From: JAFGRU01 sp016934985
GTDB lineage: Bacteria; Desulfobacterota; Desulfuromonadia; Desulfuromonadales; JAAYDE01
Assembly (NCBI GenBank): GCA_963665045.2
Contig: CAXXJQ010000003.1
Span: 1,467,343-1,531,342 of the forward strand
Direction of reading: 5' to 3'
Length of the DNA stretch: 64,000 nt
In this document: in pieces, positions 1 through 7,421 of the stretch
How positions within the stretch are numbered: position 1 is the stretch's first letter
Layout: each line of letters opens with the position of its first letter
Program-made: the position numbers and the translations under genes
The notes under the pieces: generated by a model
Database searches by the model: none
Told to the model about the DNA's origin: nothing
What the model saw: the letters and a program-made list of their open reading frames with translations, nothing else

Positions 1-732
1 GTCAAAACTCTTGTCACGGTTATCACCCATTACAAAATAGGCAGAATCAGGAACGGTTACAGGCCCGAAATTATCTCTTGGGCTTAGATTTGCCGGCAAA
101 ATTTTAGAATCTTTGTAAATAGCAAAAGGTTCTTTGATTTCTTGGCCATTGATTAACAGAACCTTTTCACGCAACTCCACCCGGTCTCCGCCAACCCCTA
201 TGACCCTTTTAACAAAATCCTGGTGCGGCTTTTTTGAAAATTTAAAAACGATAAAATTGCCTCGCCGGGGCGCTCTTGAGGAGGGACGGCGATCAACCAG
301 AATACGATCCCCGACCAACAAGGTCGGCTCGTTACTGCCGGTCGGAATACTATAAGCCTGAATATAATTTTTTTTAATAAAACCGGATATCTGGATATTT
401 ATAATACCAATGAAGACAATAATACCGAGATAATAAAAGATTTTATTATATTTTTTGGGTTGGAAATGGCTTTCATTTTTTCTGGCGCTCAATACTGCAT
501 CCAGAAAAGAGCCAACGTAATAGAAAAAGGCCACCATGGCCGCAAAACCGAGAATCCAGGGCAAATCTTCGCCTATGCCACAGAAATAGTAAACAACTGG
601 CCAGTAGATAAGCGGAAAAACCAAAAGGGCCAAACCCTTCCGCCCCTGGCCATTGTATATCTGACCCATACCGGGTTCAAAAATACTGAACAACCCGGCC
701 AGCCACCATTTTCTAGGCTTATTCTCAATCAA
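1..732 (-). CDS. lepB: Signal peptidase I, C-terminal end cut off by window edge
   Basis: This enzyme cleaves signal peptides from exported proteins at the outer face of the inner membrane. Translating the minus strand gives the family motifs in order: the serine box IPTGSNEPTL, the lysine box DFVKRVIGVGGD, and YFVMGDNRD near the window edge. The nucleophilic serine and general-base lysine are both present. The residue after the serine is Asn where Met is usual. The first ~125 residues are a hydrophobic extension with several membrane segments, starting with a WLAGLFSIFEPGMGQIYNG-type segment seen in other signal peptidases. No ATG lies in frame after the upstream stop at 766-768, so the TTG at 732 is the likely start, with a poor ribosome binding site. 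The gene runs off the window, and only about 244 residues are visible. Confidence 0.9.
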   Translation of the reverse strand, partial: MIENKPRKWWLAGLFSIFEPGMGQIYNGQGRKGLALLVFPLIYWPVVYYFCGIGEDLPWILGFAAMVAFFYYVGSFLDAVLSARKNESHFQPKKYNKIFYYLGIIVFIGIINIQISGFIKKNYIQAYSIPTGSNEPTLLVGDRILVDRRPSSRAPRRGNFIVFKFSKKPHQDFVKRVIGVGGDRVELREKVLLINGQEIKEPFAIYKDSKILPANLSPRDNFGPVTVPDSAYFVMGDNRDKSFD

Positions 733-1483
733 AACACAGTACCAATGTTTAACAGCATTCCGTTTTCAAACAGGATGGCAACGAGTGACCGAAAACCGTA
801 AAATTTTGTTTTCTCATTATTTGTTGTTGCATCTTTTTCGAATTCTGTAATTGTCATGGTGGGTATCCCACCTCTGCGGGAATTCACAAAGAACTGACTA
901 TTTTTGTATTTTTTATTGCCTTTACGAGTTTTCAGAAAAATGTGTCCACCAAAGGGCTAATAGTTATCGTATAGATAACAATCGCAACAAATCTGTCGAG
1001 CCCTAATTATTCCGTTGTTTTTTATATAGTTATCCGTTTAACTTTTTTATTTTCCGTCCCCTTAATCGCCAGACAAAAAGCCCGAAATTTTTCTTTTCAG
1101 CCAGTACCATTTTCATCAGTGCTATTTTTTGAGAAATTTTGCAAACATCAGTCCCTGTCTCGGCAGACCAACCCGCATAAGATTTTTAATAACCAACTCT
1201 AACCAAACAGACAAAAAAGGACGATCTGATCTGATTCCCATTTCCTTTTTCCAGGGGCACACAAAAAAATGCCCGGACAAAAAATTGTCCGGGCATTTTT
1301 AACCCTGGAAAAACCACCGGAATTCTTCCAGAAAAGACTCCAGTAAATTTAAAGTTGGAAATAATAACGAGAAACTTAAGAAATTAAGCCCTGGGAATAG
1401 GTATATTCCATTCGGAGTGCATTGAAAGGTTAACTGAAGTCAGACAAAAAAGCGGTGGAATTTTTTCTTTCAAACAACAATTT
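733..1483. other. Intergenic region between lepB and nrdG
   Basis: This is AT-rich DNA without a convincing gene. It holds two leftward terminators (1263-1300 and 1446-1496). The stretch between them has only very short ORFs, so a small leftward transcript there is possible but unsupported. I see no tRNA or riboswitch. Confidence 0.5.
1263..1300 (-). terminator. Rho-independent terminator
   Basis: A 12-bp perfect stem (ATGCCCGGACAA with its complement) around a four-base loop is followed on the minus strand by a run of seven T. The plus strand has five T, so it could work in both directions. Confidence 0.8.
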
Positions 1484-1496
1484 TCATATTCCACGC
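1446..1496 (-). terminator. Terminator of the nrdD-nrdG operon
   Basis: The stem GCGTGGAAT pairs with ATTCCACCGC (one bulge) across a ~26-base loop. It overlaps the nrdG stop region and is followed by TTTTTT on the minus strand. Confidence 0.55.
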
Positions 1497-2179
1497 AGGC
1501 TAACGGAATTGGCATACCGCTGTCCAATCCCAACAAATTCTTTAAGTTTGGAGTATGAATGGGGTTCTAAGTCTTGATACTTCTCTTCAAGAGCGTGGGA
1601 AGCCACAAATTGCTGCAAAACCCACAAACCGGCGCCCTTAAGTGCTTCTCCAATGGCAAGGATATCCTCGGTTTCCACTAAATTGGGTACACAGGTGGTG
1701 CGAAACTCGTACTCTATCTTCCCTTCTACAAGAATACGAATGCTTTCCAAAAGGTTATCAATCTTTACGGGCTGGTTATGAAGTTCCCCGTAACGCTGGG
1801 GTGCGGTCTTTAAATCCATCGCAACAAAATCGACAAGGTCCCGGGAAACGAGACCCTCAAGACAACACGGAAGAAGACCATTAGTGTCAAGCTTGACTTT
1901 AAGACCCAATTTCTTTATTTCCCGGAGCAATTCTCCCAGTTCGGGATTAATTGTCGGCTCGCCACCGGAAACCACCACGCCATCGATAAACTTTCGACGC
2001 TGTTCCAGTTCACCGAGAATGAACTCCATAGGATAATCGGGATACTGATCAGGTTCGAGAACCAAACCGGGGTTATGACAAAAAGGACAGGTAAGATTGC
2101 AGCCACCCAAAAAAAGCAGAGAAGCAATCTTCCCTGGATAATCGAGGAGGCTGGTGCCCTGGAAACCTTTAATCGCCAT
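1484..2179 (-). CDS. nrdG: Anaerobic ribonucleotide reductase activating protein, radical SAM
   Basis: NrdG uses a [4Fe-4S] cluster and S-adenosylmethionine to place the glycyl radical on class III ribonucleotide reductase. The cluster motif CNLTCPFC lies near residue 28, and the radical-SAM glycine motif VVSGGEPT near residue 68. At 231 residues the protein matches the NrdG2 type rather than the shorter enterobacterial form. The start is set by GGGGGAAA just ahead of the ATG. The gene overlaps the small glycyl-radical ORF by 11 bp, so activase and radical domain are probably translationally coupled. It is the last gene of the nrdD operon and is followed by a terminator. Confidence 0.93.
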   Translation of the reverse strand: MAIKGFQGTSLLDYPGKIASLLFLGGCNLTCPFCHNPGLVLEPDQYPDYPMEFILGELEQRRKFIDGVVVSGGEPTINPELGELLREIKKLGLKVKLDTNGLLPCCLEGLVSRDLVDFVAMDLKTAPQRYGELHNQPVKIDNLLESIRILVEGKIEYEFRTTCVPNLVETEDILAIGEALKGAGLWVLQQFVASHALEEKYQDLEPHSYSKLKEFVGIGQRYANSVSLRGI

Positions 2180-2327
2180 TTTCCCCCATACCCTGAGAGC
2201 TTTTCAGAACAAACTCACGGCGTTCCTGAAACTCTTCCTTCTTCCCCTTGTTCCACTGCTGAACGGGACGGAAAAAACCGCAAACCCTTGAGTAAACCTC
2301 CGTTTTTTCATTACATTTCTTTGCCAT
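2169..2327 (-). CDS. Separate glycyl-radical domain of class III ribonucleotide reductase
   Basis: This 52-residue ORF starts at an ATG preceded by the strong site GGGGGAG. It reads YSRVCGFFRPVQQWNKGKK, which matches the glycyl-radical segment at the C-terminus of NrdD: the radical-bearing Gly follows Cys in RVCGF, then the RPVQxWNxGK block. The adjacent large subunit ends before this motif, so the small protein appears to supply it in trans. Its N-terminus, MAKKC, would align with the last zinc-ligand cysteine of an intact NrdD. It begins 47 bp after the nrdD stop in another frame and overlaps nrdG by 11 bp. Family assignment is clear from the motif; assembly with the large subunit is inference. 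Confidence 0.88.
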   Translation of the reverse strand: MAKKCNEKTEVYSRVCGFFRPVQQWNKGKKEEFQERREFVLKSSQGMGENGD

Positions 2328-2374
2328 TGATCTCCCCCGATTTAATTAAATAAGCAAAACAAATAATAAGCCGG

Positions 2375-4363
2375 TCAAGCCGCCTGCCAATCCTGGTTGT
2401 TGGGGCAGGAAAAATGTTCCCCCGGAATATAGCCATGCACCGGACAAATGGTAAATGTTGGACTGATGGTGAAATAAGGCAGATGAAAGTTTTCAGCAAT
2501 ACGTTTAACCAGAAGCCGGGCGCTGCGCCAATCTTCAAGACGCTCGCCAAGGAAACCATGGAATACCGTCCCCCCGGTATAAAGAGCCTGCAGAGGGTCC
2601 TGGTGGTTGAGGGCTTCAAAGATATCCTCGGTGCAGCCGACAGGCAGATGGGTGGAGTTGGTATAATAGGGTTCGCCACGCCCGGCAGTCATAATGTCGG
2701 GGTACATTTGACGGTCTCTGCTCGCCAGACGGAAACTGGTCCCTTCACCAGGGGTCGCCTCAAGGTTAAAAAGGCTTCCGGCCTCTTCCTGGAAGATTTC
2801 AAGCTGCTTGCGCATAAAATTGAGGGTCTCGGTGGCAAGGGCGTGACCTTCCTTGGTTTCGATACCGGCACCGAGGAGGTTTTGACAAGCTTCGTTCATA
2901 CCGATCAAGCCGATGGTTGAGAAATGGTTATCCCAATACTGCCCGCGCTGGGACCGAATATCACCCAGATAAAAACGACTGAAGGGATAAAGACCGTCTT
3001 CGGTAAAACGCTCAAGCTGTTTGCGTTTGATAACCAGGGATTCAGCCGCCAGCTTCATCAGTTCTCCGATACGGCCGAAAAATTCGTCTTTACCGTCGGA
3101 ATTGTAAGCGGCGCGCGGAAGGTTCAGAGTTACCACACCGATGGAACCCGTCAGTGGGTTGGACCCGAAAAGACCGCCGCCCCGGCGCCGTAATTCCCTG
3201 TTGTCGAGACGCAGTCGGCAGCACATGGAGCGGGCATCCTCCGGGTCCATGTCCGAGTTGATAAAATTGCTGAAATAGGGAATGCCATACTTAGCGGTCA
3301 TCTCCCAGATGGGCTGGAAGCGCTGGCTGTCCCAGTCAAGTTTGGAGGTAATATTATAGGTCGGAATCGGAAAGGAAAAAATCCGCCCTGAATAGTCCCC
3401 CTGCATCATTACCTCGCAGAAGGCACGATTGAACATATCCATCTCGACCTGGAAATCACCGTAACATTCGTCCATGAGCATGCCGCCGATGATAACCGCT
3501 TCTTTGGCCATGTTTCCCGGCGGGGTCATGTCGAAAGTGACATTGGTGAAAGGGGTCTGAAACCCGACACGCGTCGGCACGTTCATATTGAAAATAAACT
3601 CTTGAACCGCCTGTTTGACCTCGGAATAGCTGAGCTTGTCATAGCGGATATAAGGTGCCAGCAAAGTATCGAAGTTGGCAAAAGCCTGAGCCCCGGCCGC
3701 TTCGCCCTGCAAGGTATAGAAGAAGTTTACCGCCTGCCCCAAGGCCGTGCGAAAATGCCGGGGAGGCGCACTCTGGACCTTGCCGTAGGCACCGGCGAAC
3801 CCCTTGAGAAGGAGGTCTTTGAGATCCCAACCGCAGCAGTAAACGGACAACATGCCCAAGTCGTGGATATGGAAATCCCCTTGTATATGGGCATTGGCAA
3901 TGTACGATGGGTAAATTTTGTTGAGCCAGTAATTGCTGGTGATATTGGAAGCAATGTGGTTGTTAAGGCCCTGAAGCGAGTAGCCCATATTGGCGTTTTC
4001 ATTGACCCGCCAGTCCTCCTGGGTAAGATAGGAGTCAATCGCTTCGATTGACTTTTTCATGAACTCGCGGGTTTCGCGCAGAGCTTCGTGTTGCTTGCGG
4101 TAGACAATATAGCACTTGGCTACCTTGGCGTGGCCGTTTTCAATAAGGCATTTTTCAACCAGGTCCTGAACATTTTCTACCGTAGGTATGCGTTCGTCCT
4201 TGGAGAAAACTTCAAGTATGCCCACCACCTGGCGGGCAATGGCCCTGGCCTTATCCATATCCTCGCCACCGACGGCGCGGACGGCCTTGATGATGGCATC
4301 GGCAATCTTATTTTCCTCAAAAGGTACAAGTCGACCATCTCTTTTGCGGATGAACTGCAACAT
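2375..4363 (-). CDS. nrdD: Class III (anaerobic) ribonucleoside-triphosphate reductase, large subunit without glycyl-radical segment
   Basis: NrdD reduces ribonucleoside triphosphates to deoxyribonucleotides under anoxic conditions. An ATP-cone allosteric domain occupies about residues 3-90. Active-site cysteines are visible in YCCGWD near residue 175 and MCCRLRLD near residue 380, followed by GSNPLTGSIG. The C-terminus reaches the zinc region (CPVHGY ... SCPNN near residues 640-655) and stops about ten residues later. The RVCGY-type glycyl-radical motif expected after it is absent from this 662-residue chain and is found in the next ORF (2169-2327). Only two of the usual four zinc cysteines are present here. 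Candidate NrdR boxes lie upstream. It heads the operon nrdD, radical-domain ORF, nrdG. Confidence 0.95.
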   Translation of the reverse strand: MLQFIRKRDGRLVPFEENKIADAIIKAVRAVGGEDMDKARAIARQVVGILEVFSKDERIPTVENVQDLVEKCLIENGHAKVAKCYIVYRKQHEALRETREFMKKSIEAIDSYLTQEDWRVNENANMGYSLQGLNNHIASNITSNYWLNKIYPSYIANAHIQGDFHIHDLGMLSVYCCGWDLKDLLLKGFAGAYGKVQSAPPRHFRTALGQAVNFFYTLQGEAAGAQAFANFDTLLAPYIRYDKLSYSEVKQAVQEFIFNMNVPTRVGFQTPFTNVTFDMTPPGNMAKEAVIIGGMLMDECYGDFQVEMDMFNRAFCEVMMQGDYSGRIFSFPIPTYNITSKLDWDSQRFQPIWEMTAKYGIPYFSNFINSDMDPEDARSMCCRLRLDNRELRRRGGGLFGSNPLTGSIGVVTLNLPRAAYNSDGKDEFFGRIGELMKLAAESLVIKRKQLERFTEDGLYPFSRFYLGDIRSQRGQYWDNHFSTIGLIGMNEACQNLLGAGIETKEGHALATETLNFMRKQLEIFQEEAGSLFNLEATPGEGTSFRLASRDRQMYPDIMTAGRGEPYYTNSTHLPVGCTEDIFEALNHQDPLQALYTGGTVFHGFLGERLEDWRSARLLVKRIAENFHLPYFTISPTFTICPVHGYIPGEHFSCPNNQDWQAA

Positions 4364-4468
4364 ACCGAGCCTCCATCGATAGGGAAAGTAAGGCTTTTAC
4401 AATTATCCTCTATTCATCAATAATTGTTGACTACTCTAGCATATTGTTTCATAGAGTCAAGCCATAAA

Positions 4469-4516
4469 ACACTAGATATTGTTTTTGCAATTTTTGTCAC
4501 CACAACATATTGTTAA
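4469..4516. promoter_or_regulatory. Pair of candidate NrdR boxes upstream of nrdD
   Basis: Two sites, ACACTAGATATTGTTT (4469-4484) and CCACAACATATTGTTA (4500-4515), resemble the NrdR box (ACACwATATATwGTGT). Their ATATTGT cores are exactly 31 bp apart, which is the three-helical-turn spacing known for NrdR operators. A weaker third match, CTCTAGCATATTGTTT, lies at 4434-4449. The location fits repression of the leftward nrdD promoter. The region also lies upstream of nikR, but NrdR control of nikR is not implied. Confidence 0.6.
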
Positions 4517-4544
4517 TAATCTGTTGGCAGACTGTGGATAACCA

Positions 4545-4589
4545 GGGGATTAATTGTGCATGGTAATTAACTTGATTTGTTAAATCCCC
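4545..4589. repeat. Inverted repeat upstream of nikR
   Basis: GGGGATTAA (4545-4553) is mirrored by TTAAATCCCC (4580-4589) across 26 bases, about 40 bp ahead of the nikR start. It could be an operator or a leader hairpin. The spacing differs from published NikR operators, so I do not assign it. Confidence 0.35.
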
Positions 4590-4630
4590 TATGTTAAAGG
4601 AAAAACATCAACTTAATAATGAGAGGTGCC

Positions 4631-5050
4631 ATGTCCGAGCTGACCCGATTTGGAATTTCTATTGACGACCGACTTTTAAAACTTTTCGACGACCTTATTT
4701 CAAAAAAAGGTTATGTCAATCGTTCGGAAGCAATTCGTGACCTTATTCGTAAAGCCCTGGTGGAAGAGCAGGCCGGCAAAGAAGAAGAAGAAATCATCGG
4801 CACAATCACCCTGGTTTACAATCACCATACACGCGAGCTTTCGGAAAACCTGACCGACCGTCAGCATTCCCACCATGATCTGGTCCTTTCCGCTCTTCAT
4901 GTCCACCTTGATGCGGAAAACTGCCTGGAAGTCATTGTCGTCAAAGGCAAGGCCAAAACCGTGCGTCACCTTGCCGATGGCCTCATTGGAACCCGAGGCG
5001 TTAAACACGGCAAGCTTGTCACCACCACCACAGGGAAAGACCTGCTCTGA
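4631..5050 (+). CDS. nikR: Nickel-responsive transcriptional regulator NikR
   Basis: NikR is a ribbon-helix-helix DNA-binding protein with a C-terminal ACT-like nickel-sensing domain that represses nickel uptake when nickel is sufficient. The N-terminus (LTRFGISIDDRLLKLFD) is the RHH domain. The square-planar nickel ligands are intact at His79, His90, His92 and Cys98, matching E. coli His76, His87, His89 and Cys95 with a constant offset of three. The ATG at 4631 is chosen over 4619 because GAGAGG lies five bases ahead of it, giving 139 residues. It stands directly upstream of a nickel transporter locus on the same strand, its probable target. Confidence 0.95.
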   Translation: MSELTRFGISIDDRLLKLFDDLISKKGYVNRSEAIRDLIRKALVEEQAGKEEEEIIGTITLVYNHHTRELSENLTDRQHSHHDLVLSALHVHLDAENCLEVIVVKGKAKTVRHLADGLIGTRGVKHGKLVTTTTGKDLL

Positions 5051-5196
5051 TTTATCCCATAAATAATAAAAAGGGTTTTGAGAAGAATTATAGGTAGCAT
5101 GTTTTTTGTTTTCTTATTCATTTATTGCTATTATTAATTTTTTCTGGTACAACACTCCTGCTTTTTGGTAATTTTTTTTACTACAGGAGGATTAAC

Positions 5197-5976
5197 ATGA
5201 AAAAACTGCTGTTTCTGAATTTGTTCTCTATTTTGTTGTTTATCGCTCTGGCCGCTCCTGCCCTTGCCCACTTCGGTATGCTTATCCCTTCAGATTCAAT
5301 GGTCATGCAGCAAGACCCTAGAACGGTAAAAGTTGAAGCATCTTTCTCCCATCCTTTTGAAAGGGTTGGGATGACCCTGGAAAAACCCAAGGTATTGGGT
5401 GTTTTTGTTAACGGAGAAAAAACCAGCCTCTTGAATCAGCTCTCAGAAACTAAAATTATGGATCAGAAATCCTGGTCCCTTGATTTTCCTGTCAAAAGAC
5501 CTGGCGTTTATCAGTTTTTCATGGAGCCCCAGCCCTACTGGGAGCCTGCGGAAGACTGCTTTATCATCCATTACACAAAAACTTTTGTCGGCGCCTTCGG
5601 GGATGAAGAAGGTTGGGATGAGGAAATCGGCCTGAGAACCGAAATCATTCCTCTGACCCGCCCCATCGGGCTTTACGCCGGCAACAATTTCCAGGGGATT
5701 GTCAAACTTGACGGCAAGGCCGTGCCTTTTGCCGAAGTTGAGGTGGAATTCTACAATAGGGACGGTTCCGCCGATGCTCCCAGCGAATATATGATCACCC
5801 AGGTGGTCAAGGCTGACGCCAACGGGGTTTTCACCTACACGCCGCCCAAAGCCGGATGGTGGGGATTTGCCGCCCTCAATACCGCGCCGGAAAAAATGAC
5901 GTTTGAGGGCACGGAAAAAGATGTGGAACTTGGAGCTGTCCTGTGGGTAGAATTTGTTAGCTGGAAAACAAAGTGA
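5197..5976 (+). CDS. DUF4198 periplasmic nickel-uptake accessory protein (NikK-like)
   Basis: This is a secreted protein of the DUF4198 family, whose members accompany NikMNQO-type nickel transporters and are thought to bind metal in the periplasm. The start at 5197 follows a strong AGGAGG site. A signal peptide of about 24 residues ends at ALA, leaving His-Phe-Gly-Met at the mature N-terminus. An N-terminal His is typical of such proteins and could be a ligand. The rest is a beta-rich soluble domain ending in a carboxypeptidase-regulatory-like fold. Its place between nikR and cbiM supports a nickel role; direct metal binding is inference. Confidence 0.8.
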   Translation: MKKLLFLNLFSILLFIALAAPALAHFGMLIPSDSMVMQQDPRTVKVEASFSHPFERVGMTLEKPKVLGVFVNGEKTSLLNQLSETKIMDQKSWSLDFPVKRPGVYQFFMEPQPYWEPAEDCFIIHYTKTFVGAFGDEEGWDEEIGLRTEIIPLTRPIGLYAGNNFQGIVKLDGKAVPFAEVEVEFYNRDGSADAPSEYMITQVVKADANGVFTYTPPKAGWWGFAALNTAPEKMTFEGTEKDVELGAVLWVEFVSWKTK

Positions 5977-6042
5977 TTTTCCCCGCGCATTAAAAAATAA
6001 TTCAGCGCGACCTGTTCTTTGAATCGCACTCTAAAATATCCA

Positions 6043-6076
6043 AGGCCGAACCGGTTGCCAACAACAGGTTCGGCCT
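6043..6076 (+). other. Stable hairpin between the nikK-like gene and cbiM
   Basis: AGGCCGAACC and GGTTCGGCCT form a perfect 10-bp stem around a 14-base loop, 38 bp ahead of cbiM. No T-run follows directly, although a TTTTTT lies 14 bases further on. It may be a weak terminator, an attenuator, or a processing site that sets the ratio of the soluble protein to the permease. Confidence 0.5.
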
Positions 6077-6114
6077 CAACTTAATATACTTTTTTGAAGA
6101 AGTTTGAGACAACC

Positions 6115-6732
6115 ATGCACATTTCCGAAGGCGTTCTTTCCGGCCCGGTGTTGATCAGCGGGATGGCCATGGCCGCAGCTGGTACGGCTATCGGCCTGAA
6201 GAAACTCGATTTTGACCGCATCGGCCAGGCCGGCATTCTTTCCGCCTCCTTTTTTGTCGCATCCCTGGTGCATGTTCCCCTGGGCCCCTCCAACGTCCAC
6301 CTGATAATGAACGGCATGGTCGGCCTCCTTCTCGGCTGGAGTGCTTTCCCGGCGATTCTCGTCGCTTTGCTGCTCCAAGCCATTCTTTTTCAATATGGCG
6401 GCATCACCACCCTCGGGGTCAATACCGTCATCATGGCGGTACCGTCCATCATGGGGCACTATCTTTTTCGCACCGTCGTTCGCATCAAACCCCAGGCCAT
6501 CCTTCCCGCCGCTTTTATAGCAGGGCTCATGGGTGTTTTTCTGGCCGGATGCCTCGCTGCCCTGGCCCTGATATCCGCCAGCGAGAATTTTATCGAAGCA
6601 GCCATTCTCCTTGCCACGGCTCACCTGCCGATCATGATCATTGAGGGGATTATCACAGCGTTTTGTGTCGCATTTTTAAGAAAGGTTCAACCGGGAATGA
6701 TACCCGTAGCAACCGGAGAAAAGCATTCATGA
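6115..6732 (+). CDS. cbiM: ECF nickel/cobalt transporter S component CbiM/NikM
   Basis: CbiM is the membrane substrate-binding component of the energy-coupling-factor transporter for Ni2+/Co2+. The ATG at 6115 is chosen because the mature protein must begin Met-His: the N-terminal amine and His2 are metal ligands in this family. The characteristic segment HVPLGPSNVHLIMNG follows near residues 60-75, and about seven hydrophobic segments are present. The stop overlaps the next start by four bases (ATGA), so translation is coupled to the NikL-like protein. The adjacent NikR and NikK-like genes favour nickel over cobalt as substrate. Confidence 0.92.
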   Translation: MHISEGVLSGPVLISGMAMAAAGTAIGLKKLDFDRIGQAGILSASFFVASLVHVPLGPSNVHLIMNGMVGLLLGWSAFPAILVALLLQAILFQYGGITTLGVNTVIMAVPSIMGHYLFRTVVRIKPQAILPAAFIAGLMGVFLAGCLAALALISASENFIEAAILLATAHLPIMIIEGIITAFCVAFLRKVQPGMIPVATGEKHS

Positions 6733-7331
6733 TCCATCAAAAACTAAGAATCGACCTGAAGTCTTTAACCATAACCGCCTTTGTAATTTTTATTATTTCG
6801 TTCGCCGCTTCGGCACAAGCACATCGAGTCACCATTTTCGCCTGGGTCGACGGCGACACAATTTTCACGGAAAGTAAATTCGGCAATGGTCAGGCTGTCA
6901 AAGGTGGCAAGGTCCTGGTTTCAGATGAAGCAGGCAATCAGCTCCTGGCAGGCGAAACCGATGACAATGGTGAATTTTCTTTTGCCATCCCCCAAAAAAG
7001 CGCTTTAAAAATCGTCCTAAATGCCACTATGGGCCACCGGGCCGAATGGTATGTCCCTCTCAGTGAAATTACCGGTAAAGAAACCATTCCCCCCGAAAAA
7101 AGTGTGTCATCTGAAACCGGACCGAAATCCCAACCACCTTTAGCTGCACCTGTTTCCACCCATGATTTGGAAAACATTGTGGAAAAGGTCCTCGACCGGA
7201 AGCTCAAACCTGTAAACCGCATGCTCGCCGAAATCCAGCACCCCGGTCCCTCCTTTCGCGATATTTTTGGCGGTATTGGCTATATTTTCGGCTTGATGGG
7301 TGTCGGCGCATGGTTTCGCTATCGCAAATAG
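6729..7331 (+). CDS. NikL-like nickel transport accessory protein
   Basis: This envelope protein of about 200 residues is encoded directly after the permease, with a four-base ATGA overlap. A signal peptide is followed by AHRVTIFAWVDGD, again exposing His near the mature N-terminus. A short beta-sandwich of carboxypeptidase-regulatory type (GGKVLVSDEAGN ... DDNGEFSF) follows, with MGHRAEW containing a further conserved His. The linker is Pro/Ser-rich. The C-terminus carries a membrane anchor (IFGGIGYIFGLMGVGAWF). Proteins of this layout are called NikL or CbiL in NikMNQO-type systems and are needed alongside the small membrane components. Confidence 0.8.
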   Translation: MIHQKLRIDLKSLTITAFVIFIISFAASAQAHRVTIFAWVDGDTIFTESKFGNGQAVKGGKVLVSDEAGNQLLAGETDDNGEFSFAIPQKSALKIVLNATMGHRAEWYVPLSEITGKETIPPEKSVSSETGPKSQPPLAAPVSTHDLENIVEKVLDRKLKPVNRMLAEIQHPGPSFRDIFGGIGYIFGLMGVGAWFRYRK

Positions 7332-7421
7332 GCCCTGCCATGGTAGTAAAAGACCAATCAATGCGGCCGAACCACTAATAAAAACGACAAATTACTTTTC
7401 AAATCAAAAACTTCAGCCCAC

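Noticed and set aside
2328..2374. Programmed frameshift or readthrough joining nrdD to the glycyl-radical ORF
   Set aside because: The spacer has several stops (TGA at the nrdD end, then TAA codons), no slippery heptamer, and the small ORF has its own strong ribosome binding site.
5051..5196. NikR operator ahead of the NikK-like gene
   Set aside because: No match to the GTATGA-type or GTGTTAC-type palindromes; a weak TAGCA/TGCTA pair is too short to call.
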